Positions 1-11,230 of a stretch of DNA of 64,000 nucleotides are shown here, piece after piece. Numbering within the stretch: position 1 is the stretch's first letter; each line of letters starts with the position of its first letter. The position numbers and the translations under genes were made by a program. The stretch is from Porpolomopsis calyptriformis. Taxonomy: Eukaryota; Basidiomycota; Agaricomycetes; Agaricales; Hygrophoraceae. The notes under the pieces were generated by a model, which saw only the letters and a program-made list of their open reading frames with translations, ran no database searches and was not told where the DNA came from. The DNA lies in assembly GCA_951640195.1 (NCBI GenBank), contig OX621170.1, positions 930,001 to 994,000 on the forward strand, in the 5' to 3' direction.

Positions 1-115
1 GTAGCAAGGATCATATAAAAATAGTAGAAGCTTCGAAGACCAATAAGAATGATAAGGGGTAGCAAGGATTATATAAAAGTGGTAGAAGCTCCAAAGACTA
101 ATAAGAATGATTAAC
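1..115. repeat. Two-copy tandem repeat, period 58 bp
   Basis: Two adjacent units of about 58 bp, each starting GTAGCAAGGAT and ending near AATAAGAATGAT, differ at only a few positions. The window begins inside or at the edge of the array, so more copies may lie to the left. The unit is AT-rich and not clearly coding. It sits beside a degenerate, low-complexity reading frame, which suggests the edge of a repeat or transposon-derived region. Confidence 0.85.
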
Positions 116-700
116 CCACCTGGGAGTAGAGTTGGAGCTGAAGTAATATCTGTCTGATGTGTGTTAACCTTATCCTTATGAAGCACAATAGCCATTGCTG
201 CTTGGAGTATATTATTGAACATACACAATTTAAGTATAGCCAGTTCTGGAATCTGCGATAAGACATCTTCCTCATCATCAGAAGGGAGGTCATTTTCCAT
301 TCATAACCTCTTCCCCCTGGCATTCAAGAAGGATTATTCAGGGATGAGCTCAGAGCACCACAATAATTACCAACTGATAGTGATAACACATGTCCCACAG
401 CTGTTGAGGTGGCTGCAGCCAGAGTAGGCATAGGTGTAGGGGCAGTGGTAGATGTATGCACAATAACTGTGGTCGAATTAGCTGCCGCACTCTCACCTTG
501 GGGTGTCAACCCAGATTCTGCCTGTCGGAGGATATTGGAGACAGCTGATTGTGCCTGACTACCCTGAGCACTATGGCCTCGTCCAGATGGTTGACTAGAG
601 GCATTACCAGAGGAGGACCCTTCAATGAAACTTGTAAGGGCAGAAAGCACTGTGTGAGTTTGCAGCAGTGACATTGACTAATCCACACCAGGACATAGTA
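111..700 (-). pseudogene. Degenerate Ser/Thr/Ala-rich reading frame, probably transposon-associated
   Basis: On the minus strand about 115 codons (674 to 327) read as a Ser/Thr/Ala/Gly-rich low-complexity protein and then stop. A second frame (about 300 to 110) continues with a more ordinary acidic-then-hydrophobic composition containing DLPSDDEEDVLSQIPELA. The two frames could be joined by an intron or be separated by a frameshift; no clean start is visible. Such low-complexity fragments are often found next to repeats in basidiomycetes. I do not recognise a family, and it may simply be the end of a mobile element. Confidence 0.35.
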
Positions 701-920
701 AGGATCTGAAGGAAGTAGCAATTGGGGCCAAACAGGAGCTAGAGGCCAGAAGAGGAAGGCCAGCAGGCCAAACAGAAGAAGGAGGGGAAGAACACCTAGT
801 GCAATGTTGTAGACTTGTTGCGCTAGATAGCAGTTGGGAAGTAAGGGCCCTCAGATAATACCGAGGGCCTGCTATGTCACAAGTCTGGCATTGTTCTGCT
901 TTGCCTCACTCTGCTTGGTA

Positions 921-1028
921 TTCAGTGAGTTTTTTGTCATTGCTTTTTTAAGTGATTTCACTTAAAAGTCTTAGGTCAACTGAATATTTTTCAGTGAGTT
1001 TACACATTGAGTTTACGTGATTTCACTT
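921..1028. repeat. Direct repeat pair enclosing a perfect 10-bp inverted repeat
   Basis: TTCAGTGAGTTT followed by GTGATTTCACTT occurs twice (921-963 and 990-1028). In the first copy the second element is the core of a palindrome at 946-967: TTTTAAGTGA, a two-base spacer, then TCACTTAAAA. The stretch from 675 to 1297 has no supported gene. The arrangement resembles terminal or subterminal repeats of a mobile element, but no target-site duplication was identified. Confidence 0.6.
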
Positions 1029-1297
1029 CCCACAGTGTACTGAGTGTCCTTGTTGCCAACCTGACACCGATTTTCTCAGGGAATAGAAGCAACAAGAACG
1101 GGTATTCTATGGTAAGATTTGCATATGGGAAGAGAGATCAAAGGCGTAAATGAGAGCTAGAGTAAACCTATGCTACACATTGAAAGAAATAGACCTTGGA
1201 AGGAATGGAGACCCACCACCCACCCAGGGTAAATCGGTGCAGAAGTACGGCCTTGTAGGGTATCTGACTTTATGAGTGGAAAACGAAGCCCTTCCCC

Positions 1298-2901
1298 TTA
1301 TTCCTCGTCCGGGATCTCGTGGACCTCTTCATCAGGAAGACTAGGGACATCAAGTGGGCGAGGGTTCGCCAGTGATCCCGCTTCGAGCAGGTTGACCATA
1401 TACTCGAGATCGTTTCCAACTTGATGGACTTTGACGCCATGCAAATCCTCGTCGTGCTCGGGGAGAAGGGCGTCGGGGGAATGTCGCAGGTCAAGTGATG
1501 TGTTTGTTGAGAGTTGTGCCTCTGGGAAGTGTACAATGTCCTGTTCTAACTCGTGCGCTGAGGTGGCGGGAAGTTCGGGTGGTTCTTGCAAAGGAGTGGA
1601 ATGAATGTCTTTCCTTTCGTGTTCCGGTTCCGCAATCTCATGCTTCTCATCTGATCCGTCTTCTCCAACCTGGCACGAGACCCCCCCATCCGCTTCGCTA
1701 TTGTCCTCATGACTGTCGTCCCCAAGTTCCGTCTCAATTCCGGTAGGTTCCTGGGATACCGAGACGTCGTTCCCAATCGCACTGACAACAAGCTCCTCCT
1801 CCGATGCAACCACGGGGGTTACATGAGAGACTTTCGTCTCCTCCCGGTTAGTCTTGGCTTTGGATTTCGCAACGGCGGCACCGCGAGCAGAGGCGGAAGG
1901 TGCGGACGTCTTTGTTCTGGCTGGACTCGCAGGAAGGGATGATGGGGTACGCGCCTTTGACATTGACGCTGCGGTGGGCTTACTTAGACGTTCTGCGGCA
2001 CCGCTGCTCAGGGTAACTTTTTTTGTGGGTGGGGGGGGTTGTGGCTCCGCGTTACGTGCCTTGGCAAGGGACGCCGCTGTAGGAGCGAATAAACCCGAGG
2101 GAGTTTTCGAGCGAACGGTTGAGCTGGATGGGGTCTTGGGACGAGTCGTGCTGGGTGGTGTTTTGGGTGGCACGGATGGAGAAATATTCTTGGATGTTGT
2201 CTTTGTGTGTCGGGTAGCGGAGGCCGAGACGGTTGACTGACCGGTATGCTGTGGTTTTATGGGCTGGGTTTTTGAAGAGGACTTGGCGGGCGATTTCGCG
2301 GGTGGTTTTTGAATGACCTTCGGGGAAGGTTTCGGCTTTGCTGAAGAGATCGGCGCCTGCGGGGCGGGTTTAGAAGTAGACGGCATTGTGGCTGAAGGTG
2401 AGATGGGGTCCTGTTGTGAAGTGGTCACAGGGTCAGAAATCGAGGGTGGTAAGACCGCGTTGGATGGTGTGGAAGATGGGATAAGATTATCATCGGTGAC
2501 TGGTGGTAAACTTGGTTCGTAAGTGGTTGGTGGTGTGGGAGGTTGTAGGGGTAGGACGGGGGGGGCACTTTGCCGAGTCCAAGAAGAGGATGGGATGATG
2601 GGTGGAGGGGGATTATCATCGAGAGGGAGCGACTTGGGAGGCCATTCACGCCTTTCTTTTACGTCCTCCTTGAATGAATCGCCTGTGAAGTGAGAGCTAA
2701 CGCTGGAACTACGAGGAGAGGCTTGAACTGGCAGCCGTTTTGTCTGCTGTTCGAAACGGCCGATAAGATTGGCAACACTCTGTCGTGGACGCTCGTCTGG
2801 AAGTGGCCTGGGAATGAAGAAAAGTGAGTGGTACATATAATGAAGGTGAATTGCGGACGGACATGACGGTACAAAATCAAGAGATGAATTTGCGGCATCA
2901 T
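1298..2901 (-). CDS. Pro/Ser/Thr/Lys-rich disordered protein, unrecognised
   Basis: Predicted exons are 2901..2873 and 2807..1298, giving 512 aa. The 65-nt intron (gtaccg...ttcccag) joins MMPQIHLLIL to PLPDERPRQS; without it the frame would start at an internal codon. Near the N-terminus is a basic-hydrophobic block, SVANLIGRFEQQTKR, the only part that looks structured. The middle 250 residues are Pro/Ser/Thr/Lys repeats such as KTPSS, PPSTTRPKTP and AASLAKAR. The last 130 residues are strongly acidic, ending LPDEEVHEIPDEE. This basic-middle, acidic-tail layout suits a cytoskeleton- or nucleus-associated scaffold, but that is inference. I do not recognise the family. The first short exon is the least certain part. 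Confidence 0.7.
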
Positions 2902-2919
2902 GGCGACTGACTAGGTTAA

Positions 2920-3719
2920 CTATGGCAACCAGTGCTCAATAACCTCCAGCAGCTCCATTTGTTCTCTTTCGCTTCGCCAAAAATGTGTCCCCTCCTCCAC
3001 CCTCACAGCACTGACTTTTCCGACCGTCTCTAGCTCTTTTCTCCACCCTTCATAACTCCTTTCGCCCGTGAATTCATCGCGGCTCCCGTACACGACCAAC
3101 ACATTTCCCTCGGGATTCCTGACCAGCCCTTCTAGGGCCTTTGCATAGGTATTCGTATGAAACATGGTCAGCAGCCCCCTTGTCCCGAGCGGGTATGAAA
3201 GGAGAACATGGGACGTCTTGATGGGCGGCGGAAGCACAGGGTGAAGTGACGCTATGAGTGAACCAAATGAGTAGCCCTACGATATGTACCGTTACGCCAA
3301 ATGATCCATGATTCTGCGAGGCCCACTCACTATGATAACCAGCGAACGGACGTCAGCAGGGATCGTTTCGAGCGCCCATAGCACAATTTCTCGAAGGTCG
3401 TCTGCTTCACTCAGACCAGTGAACGATGCCCATCCAGTAGACCTTCCGACCCCTCGACAGTTAAATAGCAAAATGTGGTAATTGCATTTTTGCAATGGTT
3501 CAATCAAACCGTGCAACACCCTGTTCGCGACGTTCAAGATGCAAGAAAAAAAAGAACGACTCAGACCCACGGGTCTTCCATTGTGCCTCCCAGTCTTGAC
3601 CATGGATGTAGACACACCGCGAGCTTTGCCTCAACCATTGGACCGGTTCCACTAACGATCAATTTAGCTTCCAAGGACACTCCAGATGACAATTCGACGA
3701 TTTGGCGGGCGTCGTTCAT
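2920..3719 (-). CDS. Alpha/beta hydrolase (COG2945-like)
   Basis: Three exons (3719..3571, 3520..3331, 3276..2920; introns 50 and 54 nt) give 231 aa. The joined protein has the alpha/beta-hydrolase order: a first strand with CLHPWSRLGG, the oxyanion/strand-4 block LLFNCRGVGRSTG, the nucleophile elbow GYSFGS with Ser at about residue 116 formed exactly across the second intron, an Asp in VVYGSRDEFTG, and a late His in EEGTHFWRSE. This set of blocks resembles the predicted small hydrolases of COG2945. Substrate unknown; probably a soluble esterase-like or dienelactone-type enzyme. It lies 18 bp downstream of the neighbour's stop on the same strand. The first ATG of exon 1 was taken as the start. 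Confidence 0.85.
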
Positions 3720-3815
3720 GACCGTAACCGCGGTGAGAGACTTTTCTTGTTTGTGGTTTTTCGCATTGGACCAGAGTCACCGACGAACAACCATCGTCTC
3801 TATGGCTTCTAATTT

Positions 3816-5267
3816 TTACGATCTCCTCAACAACCCCTCCACTTCAGGTCTGATACTCGCCAACATGTCCCGCGTCGTCTTAACCGGCTTCCACCCAAGC
3901 GATCGGGACCGGTTCGCCCGACAACGAGCATTCGAACCTAGGTACACTGCAAACCCCTGCCAAGAACGGTCACTAAACGTATCTTCGTTCGCTCTCTCTC
4001 TCTCTCTCACCTTGAAGTACTTCATGTTTTCCTCCACACTGAGAGTCGTTGGTTCCGGGCTCATCCCTCTCCCAAACTCAACCAATGCTTGAGAAATGGC
4101 CCTGCACACCTCGTACAGCGAATTTTCGCCATTCTCCCCAAAGTAATACCCATCATGCCCATGTCCCATCGCTCGATTGGCGAGAATCGAGTCGAACAAG
4201 ATGATATAGAGTTCGGCAACTAATTCAAAAATGTGGTGTGATCAGAACACAAGCCCGTGCCTCGCAAACCAGTCATACCCACGTTCTCCTATCTCAACGT
4301 TTGGCCACAGATTTCTTCCTTCCCCGACCATTCCTCCTTGCCGACGATGTAATCCCAGCTTTATCAGAACGGGGATATGTATGGAATGAGTGTTCTGAAT
4401 CCCCAACTGTGCAAGTCGTCCAGTGGCAACTCCATAGATCATGGAGGGCAGAATGATAAACGTTCTGACGTACCCTGGACCCAAATTATAATGTATAAGA
4501 TCAGCAGACGCGAGACACGTACCTTGCTTGTCTGCTTCAACGATAAGCAAGTCTACGTTTCGGTGCACTTGCGTGGGTGGAATGGCGGCCATTTGATCAC
4601 TGTCTGCATCATTGTAGATGGGCGCATTCGAGTGCATACCCCACGCCTCGTCACAGAGGACACCTATCGCGAAAGCATCGGGGATTTCCTATGGGTGGCG
4701 AAGATACACACACTTACCAGTACCCGACTACCGTAGGTGACAGGGACTATGAGCCGCGGGGTGGGAACGACAAAACGACGCGTACCGTATGGATCAACAT
4801 AGGAACTTGTCTGGTAGATTCATGCCGTAGCTTCAGACCACTTAAGATGGCTTTGGCTGCTTCGACGTTGTCGGCGTCTGCCTAGACAAAAATGAACGTC
4901 GAATGATGGCCCCCAGGATTGAACATACACATGCAAACACGATATCCGACTTGGAAGCGGCCTTTTTGATTTTGGCAAGGTCGGAGAGGGAGCCGAGGAT
5001 AGTCTCCACACCAAGATTGTTGAGACATCTGCCTTTTTCTGGAGAGCGGACGAGAGCTTTTATTCTAAACGTGATCGCGTTGGGGTGTGTGAGGAGACGG
5101 TCGAGCACGGAGCCTCCGATGTAGCCTGTAGATCGGAGAATCGGATTAGCGGGCGCAGACGTACAAGATGGATGATGAAAAACAAGCAAGAGTTGATCGA
5201 GGGGTTTAGCCTTTAACGTTTAATGTTTACCTGTTGCACCTGTCAAAAAGATGTTAATTTTCGGCAT
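3816..5267 (-). CDS. NAD(P)-binding epimerase/dehydrogenase-like protein (NmrA/SDR-e type)
   Basis: Eight exons: 5267..5231, 5125..4929, 4881..4786, 4727..4718, 4663..4523, 4474..4283, 4219..4011, 3956..3816 (340 aa, exact frame). The N-terminal Rossmann motif FLTGATGYIGGSVL (Gly at 10, 13, 16) is interrupted by intron 1. Later blocks are IKALVRSPEKG (NADP-ribose side), the conserved IHTSGTG strand, HRNVDL, and a C-terminal YLGSNARCRA-RSLGWKP block typical of fungal uncharacterised nucleoside-diphosphate-sugar epimerase-like proteins. It probably oxidises or reduces a small metabolite in the cytosol; substrate unknown. Exon 4 is only 10 nt (coding Ser-Gly-Thr plus one base) and is needed to restore HTSGTG. 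Intron 7 is 54 nt and in frame, so its retention would add 18 residues. Confidence 0.9.
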
Positions 5268-5764
5268 GGTGAATTAGTTGTTAGGCGAGCTCACGATTTG
5301 GCACGTCTTATACTTCCTCGGAGGATGCGGCGCGCCGCTATCAGCTGAGGAAGGGGCCTGGTTTTGAGAATGGGTAGCCATGAGGCTCAACTTCTCATCC
5401 GTTGATCTTAAACCCAAAAGACTGAGTAGAACCATGGCGGGGGAGCACACGGAAGCGGCGGACACGCCAGTGAATTTCTTCAGCCCAATCCGTGTAATGC
5501 GTGTGTTTGTATGCTGCTTTAGATCCTAACAAATCATAACAGACTATATTTGCGATTGCGAAAACAGATGGGTAAAACATATCAAGGGGCTGGTATAGGG
5601 TCTGTAGGACGTATCGAACAGATGACGAGGCAACGACGCTGTCGAAGGAATGCGAACACGACCTGTCGTTTATGGATAACGATCATCAAGATCATATTTT
5701 CTAGTTGAAAAGGATGACGGGTACAGCGTGCACTGCGCCATATACCGCGACTCAATTATCTCGT
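5268..5764. other. Intergenic/upstream region, no supported gene
   Basis: About 500 bp between the start of the epimerase-like gene and the 3' end of the SH3 gene. Two short minus-strand open frames (around 5395-5580 and 5274-5465) lack homology-like blocks and do not join by splicing into anything I recognise. Probably promoter plus 3' UTR. Confidence 0.5.
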
Positions 5765-6689
5765 CTAGAAATTCGACCAGGAGACAAGCTCCTTCCTAGA
5801 AGAGATCGTGGAGGCTTCCACTGTGACCTCTAAGCTGGGGCCTCTGGCAGGCCGCTCAGTTTTGAGGCCACTCAGCGGCTTCAGGAAGCACCAGGAAGGT
5901 ACAACGCCAAGTTCGACGTCCGATTCTGACCCGTCGTCACGGTCGTTGGACGTGAAGAGGGACTTGGGACCTGACGTGGCCTTGGACATTGCACTCTTGC
6001 GGCCGACGAGACACCAGCCATCATCGAACGACTGTATAACGATGAATCGCTCGCCGATGCAAGTTAGAAGGAGTTCGTCGGGTAACAAAGGGTTAAAGAG
6101 TTGGTATACCACTCGGACATGGCCGGGAGTTTGGGAGGACGCGGTGGACGACGTCGTTGAGAGCGCGGACAGACGGTTACCGATGAGTGACCGACGCGAT
6201 GGAAAAATGGACGAACGGAAGAAAGGAAGAGAGGGTAGGGTAGGAATTACCATAGAGGATCGTAGGGACGGGCGACGGACAGTGTTGGATTCTCGGTGGT
6301 GTCGAATGGTGTCGCTACGGGTGGCTGGAGCGGTACGAGCACGCGCCTTTTCGGGCAGCACGATATCAGAAGTGATATTCCGTCGGGAAAAGGTGGTACT
6401 AGGCAAGCCTCTAGAGGAAGGGTCAGAATCAATGAGTGAGATGTGGTGAGGAGACAGACTCGGACGAGGGCTGTTTCTCCGAAGTTTGTTTTTTGTATCC
6501 TTGAGCCGATAAGAACACACCGTCCTTTCTCTTTCGTAGAGCGCGTTTTCGGAGTAGACAGAGAGAGAGGACGGAAAGCGCCAAAAATACAGCACCGACG
6601 AGGGAGAAACCAATGATATCGATTGGGGACGGTTTGGAGGAGGAGAAGAACGGGGCGAGATCACCGGTTCTGCGAGAGAATGGAGCCAT
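5765..6689 (-). CDS. Single-pass membrane protein with C-terminal SH3 domain
   Basis: Two exons: 6689 to about 6460 or 6466, and 6410..5765, giving 291 or 289 aa. The acceptor at 6411 has a CTGAC branch-site match; the donor is either GTCTGT (6459) or GTCCGA (6465), both weak and both in phase. An N-terminal anchor (IIGFSLVGAVFLALSVLSLCLL, about residues 23-47) is followed by a basic stop-transfer (RKRALRKRKD), a Ser/Arg-rich linker, and an SH3 fold at about 170-230 with VVYQLFNPLLPDELLL, the DDGWCLVG tryptophan block and GVVPSWCF. The topology recalls fungal Fus1-type membrane SH3 proteins, so it may scaffold proline-rich partners at the plasma membrane or septum; that role is inferred only. 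Confidence 0.8.
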
Positions 6690-7090
6690 GGTTCGTAGTT
6701 TGTTGGTATGAAGGAGAGTGGTTTGAAAAGAATGACAAGGAAAAAACGGATGGAATCAAAACATGCTCAAGGCTGCTTGCGCCGTCAACGAAGAGGCCAG
6801 AAAGCAAATGCAAAGGATGTGCGGAAAGAAAAGGACGAAGAGGTGGAAGAATGGGTTATTTAAGCCACGACTGCCAAATGGGAAGAGAGGCACATGGCTG
6901 CATCATGATATTGCATCTGCATCTTGCCGCTTCATCATTATTAAATTCAGCCGATTGTGACTATTAGGCTAGGTTGATGGTATACATCACACACTGCTAA
7001 ACCTGCTAACAGTAGTACTTGAACAAAAACTATCGGTGACAGAACGAAGATCGGATGAATAATATTAATGTGTGATAAATACCGATTGCC
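6690..7090. other. Intergenic region, no gene seen
   Basis: About 400 bp: upstream of the SH3 gene and downstream of the homeodomain gene. AT-rich stretches occur near 6930-7080. No conserved coding or RNA signature was seen. Confidence 0.5.
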
Positions 7091-8949
7091 CTAGGATGAA
7101 TTTTTCTGGTGGTCGTCCGGCTCACAGGGTTCTCCAGGCAGACCAGATATTACAGGTGAGGCTGAAGTTAAGCGGTCATGCTGCCCACTATTAATCGATC
7201 CCATCGTTGGATGGTATGAAGTTGCCACGTATGACGGTGGAGGTGATGGCGTGATCACATATGGATGAGATGCGTGCCGTCGCAACATATCCTCCCGGGA
7301 CAGTATAAAACCGCCATCGTCATCGTAGAAAGTACGTGGTACGGGTTGCGCCGAATACGGCCTGGGCATGACACACTGAGACATAGCAACAGGATAGTCA
7401 AACGAAGATGGCTCCAAATGATGCAAGAAGCTGTGTTGGCCCTCAGATTCGGTGTACTCCGAGATTAAAGGGGATGAAAAATTCGAAGAGCCCGGAGTAG
7501 GCATGTGTTGGAAACCGGAGGACGAATACGGGGCAGAAGGGATGCTATGCTGGGCTGGAGACTGAATGGATGATGGCAATGGCGATGTGTCGAATGATGA
7601 CAGATGAGATATAACCGGCGGCCCAGAATATGATCTTTTGCGGCCTGAGAGGGGGTATTCAGGAGCGCCGGAATAACCCGGATGATCAAACTGATGTCTT
7701 CTCACTCCAGCTGCTGGAAGCTGGGGAAATTCCGTCGGAGATTCGGTGTTTGCATTATAAGTGGGGGATGGTAAGTCGGCATCCGAAACGGGTGTATCCG
7801 CTTGGAGGTTGCGCAAAAGGTGCGCCAGTTGAACGGCGGACCCGATCAGGTCATGCCGCAAGACCTTGGTAGCTTGATGTCCTTCGGTCCAGTCGGCACA
7901 TCGCTTCCATTCCCGCAGGATTGGGCCATCGGAACGAGAGGAGATGCTTTCCAAGTAGAAGGTGGGTGGTCGAGACAACACGAAAGTTGCAAGTCCAGTA
8001 CCGGGTGCCGCGTTCGCGAATTCGGTTTCGAGGATAATCTCGAATGGAATTTCCATTTTGAAACCATATCCGCCCGAGTGAATGAACCAGGTTACGCATC
8101 GTTTCGTCTCACAGACGTAGGCGACCAAATCGTGCTTGCCAATGGTAGTGGCAATACGCCGCCATGTGCCGATAGACAAATCAGTACAAGGAATGACAGT
8201 TACCGCTGCGGGGTACATATAAGACTAAATTTCGGTGAATGGCTGCCAAAGCTTACGCTCGTCTTCGTGTATCAAATTGAAGAGGTCGACTTCAAACCCC
8301 GTCGACAACTCTGGTGGTGTGTCCGGCGGCGTCTCGGTGCTACCACTTCGGGGTTTATGTTTTCCGTCTTGCAATTTCGCCTTGGCACGTCTGAGAGAAC
8401 GGGATCAACGAGAGCTGAGCTTTGCGGCAGTATAAATCTTTACCTGTTCTGGAACCATATCTGAGTTTGTCGTTCTTGCATTCCCAGTAATTCGCTTATT
8501 TCTCTTCTACGGGCGGCGGTTGGGCTTCTGTCTACAGAGAAAAAACGCTCCAGATGAACGAGTTGTTCCGGTGTAACACGAGATCGTTTTCGTTTTTCTT
8601 TCTCAGTCTTGTTGGCACAGACTGGAGGGGATCGTGTTCTATGGGAGACCGAAGCAGGCTCTTGGAGGGGGTCACGTTTTCTGGATTCCGAAACGCTTGG
8701 TTGGCAATGAGTGGGTGGGGCCAGAGGGGTGACTGGCGAGTGCGTGGCTGCCGAGCCTGGGGAAGATGGGGGCGAGTAGGCACGAAATTCACCGTCGACT
8801 CGCGGCACAAAGTTGGTCGGGCTGAGGTGAAGAATTGTGCACTGGGCGCGAGGTTCAAAGGGACGATCCCCATGCGCCAAATCCCTGGCTGGAATTCAGA
8901 GTAAGTAAGGAGGACTGGGTGGAGTCGAATTGAAGGACCCACATTCCAT
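7091..8949 (-). CDS. Homeodomain transcription factor
   Basis: Proposed exons: 8949..8943, 8888..8444, 8390..8257, 8205..7091 (566 aa, exact frame). The homeodomain lies at about residues 98-157: a basic N-terminal arm KRKRSR, helix 1 with LVHLERFF, helix 3 QIWFQNRRAKAK with Gln50, Asn51 and Arg53. The second intron splits the NRR block. After it comes a short acidic hinge (FNLIHEDEP) and the conserved PVTVIPCTDLSIGTWRRI block that follows the homeodomain in fungal Hom/Phx-type proteins, then a long Ser/Pro-rich tail. Homologs regulate development or the cell cycle in fungi. The first coding exon is only 7 nt (ATGGAAT); it was chosen because the next frame has a stop and no in-frame Met before the homeodomain. 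The start is the weak point. Confidence 0.85.
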
Positions 8950-9603
8950 TGGGAAATCCAAGGGGCAACTGGGTAGTAAGAGAGTAGCCAGGTTGGCAGC
9001 AAGTTGGGGTAAATCAGGGTGTTGGAGGGCTAAAAGCAGTGAGCGGACAGAATTAGTGCTCAGGAGATATTGCAATAATCAGGGTACAAAAAAAAAAAAG
9101 TTAAAAAGACAGGAAAATGAAATGAGGGAGATATAAGGAGTGTGGTGCCCGTGTTAAACGGATAGCGTCGAGAGAGGGATGGCAAGGCGGGGTGGGTTTA
9201 AGGACCGATGAGGAACTGGAGAGAGGGGTCCAAAAGAGTTTCAGTTCGCAGAGACTTACCATTTAAGACTCGATCAGATCCAGGAACAACAAATGATGAT
9301 AAGGTAACGATGTGCGGGAAGTTTTGCAGGAGAATACAATATGTACGGAAGAGGGTGAAGGAGCTGTAGTTACTGAGAATGCGCCGACGGTAGCATGGTG
9401 AGGATGGGCGTGCATATACTGGGCCGCGTTTAGTGCATCTGGTGGGTAATCTACAATCAGCGCTCATCTGCGGGCCATTCTACCAATTACATGCGGTTGT
9501 CGGGTTGCTATGTTGCAGAAAAAGGAGGCTTTGAATGTTCACATCAAAAGAAGACTTGCCAAGTTAAGCCCGATCTGGTCGCGTGTTTTGCTCTCACATG
9601 CTC
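8950..9603. other. Promoter-like region upstream of the homeodomain gene
   Basis: About 650 bp without a supported gene. It contains a 12-base adenine run near 9089 (poly-T on the homeodomain strand). The 9198-9467 minus frame shows no recognisable blocks. The far end is the 3' flank of UBA4. Confidence 0.5.
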
Positions 9604-11120
9604 TTAGTAGATAGGAAAGTTTTCATCCACCTTTTTGGCCCAAGCTGTGAGACCACCCATGACATCCTTAACCGGTATCTCGCGACACACTTTCCTCAAA
9701 GCGTCAGCAGCAATCTGGGAGTCGTTTCCCAGTCTGCAGACGACATAAATCTCCGCTGGCGATCCACTTTCGCGCAGACACAACGGGGGATCGGCCAACA
9801 AAACAGGGAGTGGTATGTCTACCGCATAACACACAGGGACTCTGAGTGAATGTACTGCGGATGGTATCAAGCATCAGACTTACTGACAGAGCCGGGAAGA
9901 TGGCAGATGCCAAATTCTATCTTTGGCCTCACATCGATCACCGTAACTTGACCGTGCGACTCTAAAATTTTCTTAAGGTCCTGATGGATGATACAACCTC
10001 GAGTGACGACCAAGTACCCAGGTTAGATGGTACTCACCATAACATGTATCCGAGCCGCGCTTTCAGCCTTTCCCAGTGTCTCCCAATCCGGTCGCTGCCC
10101 TCCGCAAAACTGGACATAGTCAATGTCAGAGATTTGGCCAACCGCCTGGTTTTGTGTCCCACAAGACACACACGTTGCTTTTCGCGAACGAAGTTTAACG
10201 GTTCGAAAAGGAGGCATACTCAGGGCTGAAAATAGCAGTAAAGATGGTTCGCCATCTAAACAACGGATGTTTGAAAAGTGTCCGTGAGCACACAGGTCAC
10301 CTACTGTGCAAACCAGTAAGGATTTTGATCGCCTCCAGAGCTTGCATGTTGCCGATTATGCCTGCTACCGCACCTAAAATCCCGGTCTCTTCGCACGAAG
10401 CAGACACCGCGGCGGAGGGCGGACTGGGAAACAGACACCGATAACATGGATTATTCCCCAGGTTGTATGTGCATAGTTGGCCATCGTATTTCTGGGCCGC
10501 GCCACTCACAAGAGGCTTCCCCAGAATGACAGCCGCATCGGATAGAAGGTACCGGGTTGGTGCATTATCCGTACAGTCAAGGATAATGTCATAGGTGCCA
10601 AGAATGGCGGCAGCGTTTGATGGTGTGATAGCTTCTGAGATCGGGTTAACCACCACTCGGGGGTTGATTCTTGGCACCAACGGTAAGGCAAGCCTGGGAG
10701 GAGAGGAATAACACACCGTCTTAAAGCTTGAGCAGCTGTCGTCGCTTTATGCGCCCCCACTGAACAGTGGTCGAAAAGGATCTGTCGCTGGAGGTTCGAT
10801 AAGTTGATTACGTCATGATCTATGATTCCGATTCGCCCTTGAAGAAGTGTGAAAACCAAATCGCTCACGGTGATATAATCGACGAACCAACACCCGCGGC
10901 TGCAAGATATTGCAAGGCGGCGCAACCAAGCCCCCCCGCACCGACAACGACAACGGCGCCGTGTTGCAATCTCAATTGACCTTGGTGAAAAAGAGTTGTC
11001 AAAAGGCGAGCAAAAGTCGAGCTCTCTTCAGTCACCGGGAAGACCAAATCCATCCAACACCATCTGTCTCCCGTATCGTTGGTAATCATCCAATTCAAGT
11101 TTGTTTGGTTCGTTGTCCAT
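9604..11120 (-). CDS. UBA4: Adenylyltransferase/sulfurtransferase UBA4 (MOCS3-like)
   Basis: Seven exons (11120..11036, 10980..10888, 10837..10717, 10669..10314, 10255..10038, 9980..9884, 9818..9604) give 394 aa in exact frame. UBA4 activates and thiocarboxylates the ubiquitin-like Urm1, the sulphur donor for tRNA wobble-uridine thiolation, in the cytosol; in organisms with molybdopterin it also serves MOCS2A. Visible: N-terminal YGRQMVLDGFG, nucleotide-binding VVVGAGGLG, DHDVINLSNLQRQ, DCTDNAPTR, two CxxC zinc pairs (C175/C178 and C247/C250), the candidate thioester Cys in SASCEETG (C192), and a C-terminal rhodanese domain with the active Cys in VVCRLGNDSQ (C351) and GGLTAWA. The N-terminus is short compared with many homologs, which lack of a coiled start explains. 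Confidence 0.95.
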
Positions 11121-11230
11121 TGGCAAGAACGGTATGTAATGAACAAGGGAGGGGTCACGCTCCCCACGATGTGACCGCCGAGAGGTTATTATAATTTGAC
11201 TACGGAAAGGCCTCCGAGTGTAAAAGTGAA

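Noticed and set aside
5274..5580. Short minus-strand frames between the epimerase and SH3 genes
   Set aside because: No conserved blocks and no splice model joining them; treated as intergenic.
7802..8464. Long plus-strand frame opposite the homeodomain gene
   Set aside because: Antisense of coding sequence; the minus strand carries the homeodomain and conserved flanking block.
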